Shown here: one piece after another, positions 1 to 8,956 of the stretch
Position numbering within the stretch: position 1 is the first letter of the stretch
Layout of the letters: each line of letters opens with the position of its first letter
From: Thalassotalea_F euphylliae
GTDB lineage: Bacteria > Pseudomonadota > Gammaproteobacteria > Enterobacterales > Alteromonadaceae
NCBI RefSeq assembly: GCF_042682785.1
Contig: NZ_JBHUIB010000001.1
Coordinates: 744,001 to 808,000 of the forward strand
Reading direction: 5' to 3'
DNA: 64,000 nucleotides
Program-made: the position numbers and the translations under genes
The notes under the pieces: model-generated
Database searches by the model: none
Seen by the model: the letters and a program-made list of their open reading frames with translations, nothing else
Told to the model about the DNA's origin: nothing

Positions 1-537
1 CAAAAATGTCATCGACAAGCGTTGAAAATATGGCAGCAACCTCTGTGCTTGTTTGTCAAAGCGAACTCGCATCAACATGCCTAAGCCGACAGGGACCAGT
101 GTTATCAGCAGAATCGACAGACTAATATTGAACAGTGATACGTCATTTGCCCGTTCCGGCACGAAGTACTGCAAGCTACCCACGATCAGTAAGGGTGAAG
201 TAAATATGCAAATTAACGTAGCAAAAGCCGTTAGTGTAATAGATAAGGCTAAATTAGCTTTAGCCAGTTGGCTCAATACATTGGACATAGTGCCACCAGG
301 GCATGCCGCTAAAATAATTAGCCCTACGGCATACTCTGCTGGCAAAGAAAAAACAAAAACGAGGGCAAATGCAATGGCCGGAAGCAGCACTATTTGGCCA
401 AAAAGACCCGCAATAACCAATTTAGGTGATTGGGATAAGCGGGTGAAATCTTGACGTTGCAGCCCTAACCCCATGCCAAACATGATAAAGGCTAACGCTA
501 GCGGTAACATAATCTCGGTAAAAACACTTGCCTGCAT
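1..537 (-). CDS. Bile acid:sodium symporter (BASS) family transporter, partial
   Basis: The reading frame starts at the ATG at 537 and stays open to the left edge, giving 179 residues of a protein whose C-terminus lies outside the window. It is almost entirely hydrophobic helices, with a Gly/Met-rich first segment (FGMGLGL) and the stretch AACPGGTMSNVLSQLAKAN, which is typical of the sodium-binding crossover region of the BASS family. Members import bile acids, pantoate or other organic anions with Na+, or expel arsenite in the Acr3 relatives; the substrate here cannot be told. It starts 8 bp after the class II aldolase gene, so the two are probably one transcript and may act on the same organic acid. 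Confidence 0.85.
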   Translation of the reverse strand, partial: MQASVFTEIMLPLALAFIMFGMGLGLQRQDFTRLSQSPKLVIAGLFGQIVLLPAIAFALVFVFSLPAEYAVGLIILAACPGGTMSNVLSQLAKANLALSITLTAFATLICIFTSPLLIVGSLQYFVPERANDVSLFNISLSILLITLVPVGLGMLMRVRFDKQAQRLLPYFQRLSMTFL

Positions 538-545
538 AATTTTTC

Positions 546-1361
546 TTAATCTAAAAAGCTGTCATCTTGTGCCAAGACCTGCATGTACATAGGTTGGAAG
601 TTCCCCCACGTCACCAAGTCAGAGCCATTGATACGTTGAGTTTGCTGTGCAATTGCATCAGGCACCAGTGTCAGCTCGCCAGCACTTTGCGCTAGCAGCT
701 GGCTCTGACAGCAGCTGTCCATGAGTACGAAATTCGCTGCTGCTGCATCGACCGTTTTACCTGTCGTCAGCAAACCATGATTTTGCAAAATAACCGCCAT
801 GTTATTCTCTAATGCACCTGCAATAAGGTCGCCCTCTTCCGTTGCAGAGACCACACCGGTAAATTCAGCAAATAACGCATGATTGTTGTAGAACATACAA
901 GCATCTTGTGAGATAGGTTGCAAGCGTTGCCCTAGTGCAGAAAAAGCTCGACCATATACAGTATGGGCATGCGCTACGGCATTCACGTCGGGTCTTGCCA
1001 TATGAATACGGGAATGAATCGCAAAAGCAGCATTGTTGATTGGGTGATGTCCTTCAACAATCTCCCCTTGATGGCTTACGCGCACCAGATCAGACGCTTT
1101 AATATGCGCAAAATGAATAGCAAGTGGATTAACCCAAAACGTGTCTGGGTCAATACAATCACGTAATGTGATATGTCCAGCTAGTCCCTCGTCAAAACCT
1201 TTCATGGCAAATATTCTGAATGCTGCAGCCAGTCTTTGCTTTTCGTATTGTTGCTGTTCTTTTTTATCAGAAAATTGAGGCGGCTGAGCAACGGTGAATT
1301 TATCGCTGCCTCGAGTCATTGAAGCAATAGTTGCTTCATTAGGTTTTTCAAAAGCAGTCAT
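546..1361 (-). CDS. Class II aldolase/adducin family protein
   Basis: 271 residues, the normal length for the family. The metal-site histidines are visible in GLAGHIT (about residue 63), HAHTVYGR (about 135) and QNHGLL (about 197). Family members are zinc-dependent aldolases or epimerases of sugar phosphates (fuculose-1-phosphate aldolase type), and many proteins of this length and motif pattern are uncharacterised. The start is supported by GGGAGAG just upstream of the ATG. The gene lies 8 bp before a BASS transporter gene, so uptake and breakdown of one substrate is a reasonable inference. The 270 bp to the divergent DUF885 gene holds both promoters, but I see no clear operator there. Confidence 0.85.
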   Translation of the reverse strand: MTAFEKPNEATIASMTRGSDKFTVAQPPQFSDKKEQQQYEKQRLAAAFRIFAMKGFDEGLAGHITLRDCIDPDTFWVNPLAIHFAHIKASDLVRVSHQGEIVEGHHPINNAAFAIHSRIHMARPDVNAVAHAHTVYGRAFSALGQRLQPISQDACMFYNNHALFAEFTGVVSATEEGDLIAGALENNMAVILQNHGLLTTGKTVDAAAANFVLMDSCCQSQLLAQSAGELTLVPDAIAQQTQRINGSDLVTWGNFQPMYMQVLAQDDSFLD

Positions 1362-1632
1362 GGTGCTCTCCCTTTATCGGATCAAAATTTCACGTTAACC
1401 CGATACTAAAAAGCTCAAGAATTAATACAAATGATACAAATTGATAGACAACCATAAATACAGTGCATAGAAAGAAGGGCTTTGTTCATTATAGATATCA
1501 GTTATGTCACTCTTTTATGCATCGACAACTATGAACAACTAAGGGTTTTACGCGCCTTTCTAAAACACCTGTTTTATTGCTGCCTTCGGTGTTAATCTTG
1601 AAATGTAACAATAACAAGAAGATCATCTACTT

Positions 1633-3456
1633 ATGGGCATGATAAAAAAACTTTTTAAACGACTATTCATAGGTTTACTAGTTTTACTGGTGCTTGCAGG
1701 CGCATTTGCTGCACACGAATGGAAAGCCGAAAAACCTTTTATCTTTAGAGCATTTCTTGATCGCACCTTGATCAAGTTTGCGTTTGAAAGCCCGGAAACA
1801 TTAACGTCGCTTGGCTTTTTAGAGTCTCTAGGCATTAAAGATCATAATGCACAGTTAGATGATAACAGTCCTGAGCGTACAGACGAACTTTATGCCAAGT
1901 TGCCTGCGATTAAAGAGGTACTGTTAAGCTATGACGACGATAGTCTTTCTGAGCAAGACCGCCTATCAAAAGAAATTACCTTATATCTTTTAGAATTTGG
2001 CGAAGCGTCGGAACCTTTCCGCTATCACAACTATCCAGTTAACCAGTTGTTTGGTGTTCAAAATGGCTATCCAAGCTTTATGGAAGCACAACACCAAGTG
2101 CACACAGTTGAAGATGCTGAAAACTATCTGTCACGATTAGAAGGTGTGCGCGTTAAGTTTGCGCAAACACTTGCGGGCATTCAACTACGAGAAGAAAAAG
2201 GAATATTGCCACCGCGATTTGTCATTGATCGGGTATTAGAAGAGATGACAAATTTTGTTAACACACCGCCACAAGAAAACATTCTTTTCACCTCTTTAGA
2301 GAGGAAAATGAATGAAGCGGTTGAAATACCTGCAAATGAAAAGTCACGTTTGTTAGCGTCTGCTGAAGATAACATTAAGCAATATGTTTATCCGGCTTAT
2401 GACTTGTTGATAGAGTATTTTGATCGCGTGAAAACACGCGCAGGAACAGACGATGGACTATGGCATTTACCTGACGGTGACAAAGCATATGAAATGGCAC
2501 TAAAACTGTTTACCACAACAGACTACACCGCTGATGAAATTCACAATATTGGACTTGCTGAAGTAGACCGCATCCAGGGAGAAATTCTAGCGATCTTAGA
2601 AGCGGAGGGTTATGACATTAGCCAAGGCTTTACAACCGCTATTGAGGCGCTTGCCGCTGACGAACGCTTTTACTACGAAGATTCGGATGAAGGCCGCGCT
2701 CAAATATTAAAAGATTACCAAAAAATCTTAGACGAGATCGACGGCAACCTCGACAATGCCTTCCGTATACGTCCGAAAGCAGGCATGGAAGTCGTACGTA
2801 TTCCAGAGTTTAAAGAGAAAACCTCACCTGGTGCGTATTATCAACAACCAGCAATTGATGGCAGTCGTCCAGGGCGTTTCTTCGCAAACCTATATGACAT
2901 CAAAGCGACGCCAACATACAGCATGCGTACCTTGGCATATCACGAAGGTATTCCGGGTCATCATTTCCAAATTGCCATTTCGATGGAATTAGAAGGTATG
3001 CCATTTATTCGCCGTATATCTCCATTCACGGCATATACCGAAGGTTGGGCGTTGTACACCGAATACTTAGCTTGGGAGCTTGGTTTCCAAGAAAACCCTT
3101 TCGACAATATCGGTCGCTTACAAGCAGAGCTATTCCGCGCTGTTCGCTTAGTGGTGGACACTGGTATTCATGCTAAGCGCTGGACACGTGAGCAAGCGAT
3201 TGATTACATGAAAGCAAATACCGGTATGGCGCAAAGCGACGTAGTCTCAGAAATTGAGCGCTATATAGTCATGCCTGGCCAAGCAACCGCTTACAAGGTA
3301 GGTATGATGAAGATACTAGAGCTACGCCAGCGCGCCAAAGATGTGCTAGGTGACCGTTTTGATTTACGCGATTTCCACGATGTCGTTCTTAAAAACGGCG
3401 CAGTACCGCTAGATGTTCTGGAAAGATTAGTCGAACAATACATCGAACGTACTTAA
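1633..3456 (+). CDS. DUF885 family metallopeptidase-like protein, membrane anchored
   Basis: 607 residues. A hydrophobic N-terminal segment (residues about 8-27) suggests a signal anchor or uncleaved signal, placing the body in the periplasm. The DUF885 signature HEGIPGHH (about residue 438) resembles an HExxH-type zinc site, followed by a Glu-rich helix containing TEGWALYTEY, the expected third ligand region. The family is predicted to be peptidases and is common in Alteromonadales, usually as lipoproteins; no lipobox Cys is seen here. ATG codons at 1633 and 1639 are both possible starts. It is a single gene ending in a strong terminator. Confidence 0.85.
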   Translation: MGMIKKLFKRLFIGLLVLLVLAGAFAAHEWKAEKPFIFRAFLDRTLIKFAFESPETLTSLGFLESLGIKDHNAQLDDNSPERTDELYAKLPAIKEVLLSYDDDSLSEQDRLSKEITLYLLEFGEASEPFRYHNYPVNQLFGVQNGYPSFMEAQHQVHTVEDAENYLSRLEGVRVKFAQTLAGIQLREEKGILPPRFVIDRVLEEMTNFVNTPPQENILFTSLERKMNEAVEIPANEKSRLLASAEDNIKQYVYPAYDLLIEYFDRVKTRAGTDDGLWHLPDGDKAYEMALKLFTTTDYTADEIHNIGLAEVDRIQGEILAILEAEGYDISQGFTTAIEALAADERFYYEDSDEGRAQILKDYQKILDEIDGNLDNAFRIRPKAGMEVVRIPEFKEKTSPGAYYQQPAIDGSRPGRFFANLYDIKATPTYSMRTLAYHEGIPGHHFQIAISMELEGMPFIRRISPFTAYTEGWALYTEYLAWELGFQENPFDNIGRLQAELFRAVRLVVDTGIHAKRWTREQAIDYMKANTGMAQSDVVSEIERYIVMPGQATAYKVGMMKILELRQRAKDVLGDRFDLRDFHDVVLKNGAVPLDVLERLVEQYIERT

Positions 3457-3467
3457 CGCAACGTATA

Positions 3468-3494
3468 AAGGTCAGACATTGTCTGGCCTTTTTT
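3468..3494 (+). terminator. Rho-independent terminator after the DUF885 gene
   Basis: A 10 bp stem (AAGGTCAGAC with GTCTGGCCTT, including one G-U pair), a 3 nt loop and a run of Ts. It lies 12 bp after the stop codon at 3456. Confidence 0.85.
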
Positions 3495-3531
3495 ATTTCT
3501 AACGGTTGAAATGGAGAAGGACAAAAGGGAA

Positions 3532-4425
3532 ATGCATATGAACAACGTTATCGCCACCGTTAAAACAATGCGGCCTCCATTTTTACTGCTTACACCTATC
3601 TGTATTTTTCTTGCATACGGCTTAGCCAGTTATCATGGCTATCCATTACCGATGGAAACAGCTGCACTTGCCCTAGTTTGTGCCATGTTAGGACATATCG
3701 CTGTTAATATGCTCAATGAGTACCAAGATTTTAAAAGCGGCCTCGACTTAAACACAACGCGCACGCCTTTTAGCGGTGGGAGTGGTGCACTGGTTGCAAC
3801 ACCCTCAGCAGCCGATGTGACAAAAACCATCGCGTATCTAGCCATTGCCCTCATTGTCATCATTGGCCTATACCTCTCCTACACACGAACGTGGTTGCTC
3901 GTTCCCTTAGGTATTGCTGGCTTAGTGACTATCTACCAATATACATCAACGCTGAACAAGCTTCCTTGGCTATGCCATATTGCTCCTGGCTTTGGGTTTG
4001 CTTGGATTATGATTTTAGGTACATTTCTATCGCTAACATACACGATAACGCTAGATGCGGTAGCTATTGCAGCTATTCCTTTCCTATTAATCAACAACCT
4101 ACTGTTATTAAATCAATTTCCGGACATTATGGCTGATAAAGCGCATGGCCGTAACACGTTACCAATTGCCTATGGCACCAAAATATCTGCATATGTCTAC
4201 ACTACCAATGTACTGCTGGCCTTTGGTCTAGTCATTTTCCTCGTGGAAACACGAGTGTTACCGGAAACCGCTTATTGGGCATTTTGCACACTGCCCTTTG
4301 CCTTAATCAGCATTCTAGGCGCTTTTGAATTTGGGCAAGGTATTGGCAGTAAACCCTTTTTTCTTACCACCAATGTTGTGGTCAGTTTAGTTACACCATT
4401 TATCATCGCGTTGACACTTTGGTGA
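3532..4425 (+). CDS. UbiA-type prenyltransferase (MenA-like)
   Basis: About 297 residues with roughly eight or nine membrane helices. The two aspartate motifs of UbiA-family aromatic prenyltransferases are visible: NEYQDFKSGLD (about residue 65) and NQFPDIMADKAHG (about 197). These bind Mg-diphosphate of the polyprenyl donor. The pattern NMLNEYQDF is closer to MenA (1,4-dihydroxy-2-naphthoate polyprenyltransferase, menaquinone synthesis) than to UbiA, but the exact acceptor is not proven. An upstream frame extends to 3511. The ATGs at 3532 or 3538 are better starts, with GGAGAAGG and AAAAGGGA as ribosome sites. Confidence 0.75.
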   Translation: MHMNNVIATVKTMRPPFLLLTPICIFLAYGLASYHGYPLPMETAALALVCAMLGHIAVNMLNEYQDFKSGLDLNTTRTPFSGGSGALVATPSAADVTKTIAYLAIALIVIIGLYLSYTRTWLLVPLGIAGLVTIYQYTSTLNKLPWLCHIAPGFGFAWIMILGTFLSLTYTITLDAVAIAAIPFLLINNLLLLNQFPDIMADKAHGRNTLPIAYGTKISAYVYTTNVLLAFGLVIFLVETRVLPETAYWAFCTLPFALISILGAFEFGQGIGSKPFFLTTNVVVSLVTPFIIALTLW

Positions 4426-4513
4426 TCACAAGCATTGAGTGAGACAAACAGTTGAAAGCGGCTTTGCACATAGGCACACTATAGCCTTTGTGAATTATGC
4501 AGTTGAGAAGATA

Positions 4514-5143
4514 ATGACAACACAAGCAGTTGCTGTAACCCAAATTACCCAAATGTTAGCCATGCAAGACGCGATGAATACGCGCGTAAGTGAAACATGG
4601 CGTGACAACGGATACGAATGGTACCGCGCAATATGGGTAGAGTGTGCAGAAATGCTCGACCACCACGGCTGGAAATGGTGGAAGCATCAAGAAATTGATG
4701 TACCTCAAGTGCAACTGGAGCTTGTCGACATTTTTCACTTCGGTTTAAGCCTTCGTTTGATGGCGGGCGAAACCATTGAAAACATTGCTAACAGCCTGGC
4801 TGTTGAAGTGGAAAAAGACAGTGGTGAAAAAGACTTTAAATTAGCGCTTGAAACGTTGGCCTCTGACGCTGTTACGAACAAGGCATTTAATGGTGAAGCA
4901 TTTGGTCAATGTATGCGTTTAATGCAAATGGACTTAGACGAATTATTCCGTCAATACGTCGGTAAAAATACCTTAAACTTCTTCCGCCAAGATCATGGAT
5001 ACAAAGAAGGGACATACATCAAAGTGTGGAACGGAAAAGAGGACAACGAAGTGCTGGCCGATGAAGTGGTAAAACTGGATAGCGCTGCTGAAGATTTCCA
5101 ACAACAGGTCTACAATACCCTGAAGGCTAATTATCCAGGCTAG
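4514..5143 (+). CDS. dUTP diphosphatase, dimeric all-alpha type
   Basis: 209 residues from the ATG at 4514, which is preceded by GAGAAG; the frame extends upstream to 4439 without a better start. The sequence has the MazG/dimeric-dUTPase helical pattern: an acidic helix around WVECAEMLDHHGWKWWK, followed by ELVDIFHFGLSL, whose Glu and Asp residues would bind Mg2+ at the pyrophosphate site. The family hydrolyses dUTP (and often dUDP) to dUMP, keeping uracil out of DNA and supplying dTMP synthesis. This type replaces the trimeric Dut in some marine gammaproteobacteria and phages. It is followed by a terminator shared with the convergent cytochrome b561 gene. Confidence 0.8.
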   Translation: MTTQAVAVTQITQMLAMQDAMNTRVSETWRDNGYEWYRAIWVECAEMLDHHGWKWWKHQEIDVPQVQLELVDIFHFGLSLRLMAGETIENIANSLAVEVEKDSGEKDFKLALETLASDAVTNKAFNGEAFGQCMRLMQMDLDELFRQYVGKNTLNFFRQDHGYKEGTYIKVWNGKEDNEVLADEVVKLDSAAEDFQQQVYNTLKANYPG

Positions 5144-5168
5144 CAATCACCAACAAACGATTTAGCCC

Positions 5169-5198
5169 AAAAAAGCCTGCTTTATTGCGGGCTTTTTT
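5169..5198. terminator. Bidirectional terminator between dUTPase and cytochrome b561 genes
   Basis: Stem AAAAAAGCCTGC / GCGGGCTTTTTT with a 6 nt loop. The A-run on one side and T-run on the other allow termination in both directions. It overlaps the stop codon of the minus-strand gene (5197-5199). Confidence 0.9.
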
Positions 5199-5784
5199 AT
5201 TTACCTGTCGTCATCTTTATCAATGTATTGTCTTGCTTTACATAGTGATGGTAGAGCGCCGCTAAGAAGTGTCCCAAAATTAAAATCCATGCTAACCAGG
5301 CACCAAAAATATCTTTATGAATAAAATCCATAGGCTTCTCAAATTCTTTAAACGTCATTCCTAACTGTTCCACCACCAAAAAATTAAATAGCCATGTTTC
5401 TTCAAACTTTGGGATCTCAAACATAAAGAAAAAGTCAGCTCCTAATCCCGTTCCCAAATACCCCGTTATAGGCATAATTATCATGACCCCATACAAGGCA
5501 TAATGCCCGAGATGTGCAGCTAAATGTTCAAGTTTTGTGCCTGGCTCTGGCTTAGGTTGGGCGTTCATCACTCGCCAGATGATGCGTAGCAACACCAGCA
5601 CAAAAATAGAAATGCCGACAGACAAATGAATTTGCAGTGCCGTCATATTCTCAGGCGTCTTGCTCTCAGTGAACCAATGTCGATAGTAATAACTGGCATA
5701 TGCCGCTAAAAATAATACTGCGACGCCCCAATGCAACCATTTAGCAACAGTACCATATGCTGTTTCTGTGTTTTTTAAGGTCAA
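5197..5784 (-). CDS. Cytochrome b561 family protein
   Basis: 195 residues with four predicted membrane helices. Histidines at the expected helix positions (KWLHWGVA near residue 18, QIHLSVG near 48, HLGHYALYGVM near 89, GHFLAALYHH near 170) would ligate two b hemes. The family (CybB) passes electrons between quinol and periplasmic or superoxide acceptors in the inner membrane. The monocistronic gene is divergent from a DUF2726 gene across a 170 bp spacer. A loop-region insert rich in Phe (FFFMFEIPKFEE) is seen in many marine homologs. Confidence 0.85.
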   Translation of the reverse strand: MTLKNTETAYGTVAKWLHWGVAVLFLAAYASYYYRHWFTESKTPENMTALQIHLSVGISIFVLVLLRIIWRVMNAQPKPEPGTKLEHLAAHLGHYALYGVMIIMPITGYLGTGLGADFFFMFEIPKFEETWLFNFLVVEQLGMTFKEFEKPMDFIHKDIFGAWLAWILILGHFLAALYHHYVKQDNTLIKMTTGK

Positions 5785-5886
5785 CGTTTCGAGCCTTGTG
5801 GTGGTTAACTCATTTCAGTATTTGCCAAACAGCGCTAAACATCCACTTTTGATGCGTAATTGAAGACAAAAGTAATCGATAAAAAT

Positions 5887-5898
5887 GATCCTAGGATC
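5887..5898. promoter_or_regulatory. Perfect 12 bp palindrome in a divergent spacer
   Basis: GATCCTAGGATC is a perfect palindrome lying between the divergent cytochrome b561 and DUF2726 genes. It could be an operator, but no other copy or known consensus was recognised. Confidence 0.25.
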
Positions 5899-5969
5899 AC
5901 TGGCATAGTTTCTGCTTTAGTCAGTAAAACTAATGTTAACTGTCAAAATTTTGATTGCTGGAGATGTAT

Positions 5970-6620
5970 ATGGAGCTAATTTTATTCGCTTTAATCAGCT
6001 TAATTGTCATAGTCGCTTTGTTAGCCAGTCGTTTAAACGACAACAGCTTTCCATTCCCGTTTGATAGCCGTCAGGCAATATTTACGCCTGCAGAGAAAAA
6101 CTTTCTAAATCTGGTTGAAAACGCATTGGGATCAGATTACCGCGTATTAAATCGAGTTGCATTGAGCGATGTCGTCAATATCCGAAAAGGGGTATCGAAA
6201 AAAGCGACACAAGCCGCATTGACCAACGCCAACAACAAGTACTTAGACTTTGTAATTTGTGACCGTAAAACCATGAGAATGCTCGGTGCTGTTGACCTAG
6301 TTGATACCAATGGTCGTGGCTATAAAGTCAAAAAAGACTGGTTTGTTAGTGGTGCACTAGAAGCGGCGTCTATTCCACATGTTCGTGTCAAAGTTAAACC
6401 AAACTACAGCGTAGACGAAATACGCGCTTGTTTGGGGAGTAAAATTCTTGGCAGACCAAGCGTAAATGCTACACCGAAGATCAAGGGCACCACGATTCCA
6501 GCGCCTATGGTTCGTGCACGTAAAAGCAATGCTGGTGTATTAACCAAAGCGGCTGCCAAAGAAATGGCACAGCAACAACCGCAACTAAACTCACCATCAA
6601 TGGCGGCCTTACCGCACTAA
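5970..6620 (+). CDS. DUF2726 domain protein with N-terminal membrane anchor
   Basis: About 216 residues from the ATG at 5970 (GGAG 6 nt upstream); an ATG at 5964 and a TTG at 5955 are in frame but worse placed. Residues 1-20 form one membrane helix. The central part (FTPAEKNFLNLVENALGSDYRVLNRVALSDVV onward, described here by position about 30-150) is the DUF2726 fold, a predicted restriction-endonuclease-like domain with FVICDRKTMRMLGAVDL. The C-terminal 60 residues are low complexity. The function is unknown. The gene is followed by a GTAGCCAGT / ACTGGCTAC hairpin without a T-run. Confidence 0.75.
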   Translation: MELILFALISLIVIVALLASRLNDNSFPFPFDSRQAIFTPAEKNFLNLVENALGSDYRVLNRVALSDVVNIRKGVSKKATQAALTNANNKYLDFVICDRKTMRMLGAVDLVDTNGRGYKVKKDWFVSGALEAASIPHVRVKVKPNYSVDEIRACLGSKILGRPSVNATPKIKGTTIPAPMVRARKSNAGVLTKAAAKEMAQQQPQLNSPSMAALPH

Positions 6621-6639
6621 CACTCCTTAAATCTTGATA

Positions 6640-6662
6640 GTAGCCAGTGCATAACTGGCTAC
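6640..6662. other. 9 bp perfect inverted repeat after the DUF2726 gene
   Basis: GTAGCCAGT and ACTGGCTAC are separated by 5 nt. No T-run follows directly, so it is either an mRNA-end stabilising hairpin or a weak terminator. It lies 19 bp after the stop. Confidence 0.4.
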
Positions 6663-6848
6663 GTTCCATACGTATTGCTATGCTTTTTTAAAAGCAAAGT
6701 CAGTTAAATCAAGATGATAAATATTTGTCTGCATAACTACCCGCTTGAAATACTGTTGATGTTGTGCGGTCAATGGCTGTTAATTAAATTGCCTTAAACG
6801 TATAATTTCGCCATTATTTTTTCAGACAAATTTGCTAAGAGACGACAT

Positions 6849-7559
6849 ATGAAAGCAGGCATTATTGGTGCAATGGAACCAGAGGTTGCCATTTTAAAAG
6901 CAGCTTTAGAAAACCCTACAACAACCAAGCACGGTGGCTTTGAATTTCACCAAGGTCTATTAAATGGTTCTGAGGTTGTTATTGTCCAATCAGGTATTGG
7001 TAAAGTAGCAGCAGCACTCGCTACCGTTTTACTGATCGATAAATTTAGCCCTGACTATGTGGTAAACACCGGCTCTGCTGGTGGTTTTGATCAGTCACTT
7101 AGTGTCGGTGATATTGTTATAAGCTCTGAGTTGCGTTACAACGACGTAAACGTTACAGCATTTGGCTATGAAATTGGTCAATTACCTGCTAATCCTGCAG
7201 CGTTCGAACCTCATCCAACGTTAGTTGAAGCAGCAAAAGCAGGTATCGACAGCTTAGACGGCATTAACACCTTGGTTGGCCTTATCACCACTGGCGATAC
7301 CTTTATGACAGCTGATGACGATATTGCAAAAGCCCGCGCAAATTTCCCAACCATGGCAGCAGTTGAAATGGAAGGAGCAGCCATTGCCCAAACTTGTCAT
7401 CAGTTTGACGTACCGTTTGTGGTTATTCGTTCGATGTCAGATATCGCAGGCAAAGAGTCTCCAACATCGTTTGAAGCCTACCTCGAAACGGCATCAGTTA
7501 ATTCGTCAAAACTTGTTACAAGTATGATTGATAGCCTGAAAGGAAAGCAACTGAGCTAA
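6849..7559 (+). CDS. mtnN: 5'-methylthioadenosine/S-adenosylhomocysteine nucleosidase
   Basis: 236 residues, full length. It cleaves the glycosidic bond of methylthioadenosine, S-adenosylhomocysteine and 5'-deoxyadenosine, feeding methionine salvage and removing inhibitors of SAM enzymes. The catalytic residues match the E. coli enzyme: Glu12 (AMEPE), the VEMEGAA motif near 173 and Asp in SDIAG near 197. The nucleoside phosphorylase core is seen in NTGSAGG. The stop codon overlaps the start of the next gene (TAATG-type junction at 7559), so it is translationally coupled to the CobD-like gene. Confidence 0.95.
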   Translation: MKAGIIGAMEPEVAILKAALENPTTTKHGGFEFHQGLLNGSEVVIVQSGIGKVAAALATVLLIDKFSPDYVVNTGSAGGFDQSLSVGDIVISSELRYNDVNVTAFGYEIGQLPANPAAFEPHPTLVEAAKAGIDSLDGINTLVGLITTGDTFMTADDDIAKARANFPTMAAVEMEGAAIAQTCHQFDVPFVVIRSMSDIAGKESPTSFEAYLETASVNSSKLVTSMIDSLKGKQLS

Positions 7560-8527
7560 TGGACCTTATAACCTCACTACCACCACAATTACATGGCATC
7601 ACCATACTTGTGGTGGTAATGCTGGTTAAGCGCATCCTCCAAGGTATCTCTCCACACGAACCCTTTATTTACTTTCGTTTTTTCTGTCAGCAACTCGCCT
7701 TAAAAGTCAATAAATCAGAGAATGGTAGCCGTCAGCAGACGATTTCTGGTTTTGTAGCTGTACTCATTACCTTTGCCCCTCTATGGGTTATCCTTTGGTT
7801 ATTCGCAGACTTTGTTCAAGTTGAAGCGCTATGGCAAGCCCTCTTACTTTACTTTGCACTGGGAGAGTTAACGCTTAAACCGACCGCTAATAAAGTTGTA
7901 AAAACACTTAGCGCTGGTGACAAGTATCAAGCAAAACAATTGCTTGCTGACCAAGTGTTACGTGACACAGAACAGCTATCTCCTCTGGGCATCAACAAAG
8001 CAACCATTGAAATGCTTATATTGCGTCATATGCAACAAACGGTAGCGGTGAGCTTTTTATTCTTATTGGGCGGGGGCTTGTTAGCGATAAGCTATCGTCT
8101 CATCCTAGAAATGCATTACAGTTGGAACCAAAAGATTACTGCACTGCGCGCTTTTGGCCAATTTGCCAAGCAACTCACTGAACTTTTCACATGGCTACCC
8201 TGCAGATTTATGCTACTTGCAGGCTTATTCCTGTCTTTTGGCCAGCAATCGACACTGTTATGGCGTATGACTATGCCCGACTTTTTTAAGCTAAATAACC
8301 ATGCCTTACTTCAGTTTTTTGCAATTGCTCTGAATGTAAGATTAGCTGGTGTAGCGATGTATAAAGGCATTAAAGTCCGACGGAGGTCGTTTAATGACAA
8401 TGGAAAGCAACCTGAAATTAAGGACATAGTGAGCTGTCACCAGTTCCTGTCCCGTATAAATACGCTTTTGGCTATGCTGGCAATCGCTTTAGTAACGCTG
8501 CCTTGGCTAGCATCCTATACATATTAA
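7559..8527 (+). CDS. CobD/CbiB-like cobalamin biosynthesis family membrane protein
   Basis: 322 residues, with several membrane helices at about 10-30, 60-85, 95-110, 160-180, 210-225 and 300-318. The layout and the central region with LGELTLKPTANKVVKTLSAGD resemble the CobD/CbiB (adenosylcobinamide-phosphate synthase) and AmpE group. The equivalents of the canonical HPV and GE motifs are not clearly kept, so an actual role in cobalamin synthesis is doubtful. The link to mtnN is by overlap at 7559. The following rhodanese gene begins 27 bp downstream, so a three- or four-gene operon is likely. Confidence 0.6.
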   Translation: MDLITSLPPQLHGITILVVVMLVKRILQGISPHEPFIYFRFFCQQLALKVNKSENGSRQQTISGFVAVLITFAPLWVILWLFADFVQVEALWQALLLYFALGELTLKPTANKVVKTLSAGDKYQAKQLLADQVLRDTEQLSPLGINKATIEMLILRHMQQTVAVSFLFLLGGGLLAISYRLILEMHYSWNQKITALRAFGQFAKQLTELFTWLPCRFMLLAGLFLSFGQQSTLLWRMTMPDFFKLNNHALLQFFAIALNVRLAGVAMYKGIKVRRRSFNDNGKQPEIKDIVSCHQFLSRINTLLAMLAIALVTLPWLASYTY

Positions 8528-8554
8528 TTAACATAGTACTGAGCAGAGAACGTC

Positions 8555-8956
8555 ATGAGAAACATAACTACCGTCACTTTTTTCACCCTCGCCTTATTAC
8601 TGTCGAGCACAACAAGCTTTGCTGAGGAACAAAGGCCTACAATGACTCAAACTCAGGTCATGAGTCTAATTGAAGCACCCAAAGCGGCCGCCTATACGGT
8701 GCTTGATGTAAGGAGTGCAGAAGAGTTTTCTGAGGGGCATGTGCCAGGCGCAACCAACATCAGTCATTCAACGCTTGCAGACAAGCTAAGCATGTTACCA
8801 AGTGATAAGTCACAGTTGATTGTTGTGTATTGCCGCTCAGGTAGACGAGCTGGCGTAGCAGAAGACATTCTTGCTAACGCGGGTTATACCAACGTATGGC
8901 ATATGGACGGTGATATGAAAGCTTGGCAGCGCAACAACTTGCCGACTCAAAAATAG
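8555..8956 (+). CDS. Periplasmic single-domain rhodanese
   Basis: 133 residues with a cleavable signal peptide (residues 1-23, ending SFA). The rhodanese domain has the active-site loop CRSGRR (about residue 94), where the Cys would carry the persulfide, and the conserved ends DVRSAEEFSEGHVPGA and WHMDGDMKAWQ. It probably transfers sulfane sulfur in the periplasm; the acceptor is unknown. The gene abuts the next gene with no gap. Confidence 0.88.
   Translation: MRNITTVTFFTLALLLSSTTSFAEEQRPTMTQTQVMSLIEAPKAAAYTVLDVRSAEEFSEGHVPGATNISHSTLADKLSMLPSDKSQLIVVYCRSGRRAGVAEDILANAGYTNVWHMDGDMKAWQRNNLPTQK

Noticed and set aside
53..454. Plus-strand open frame of 133 codons
   Set aside because: It lies antisense to the BASS transporter, which has clear membrane-protein character; composition and lack of ribosome site mark it as a shadow.
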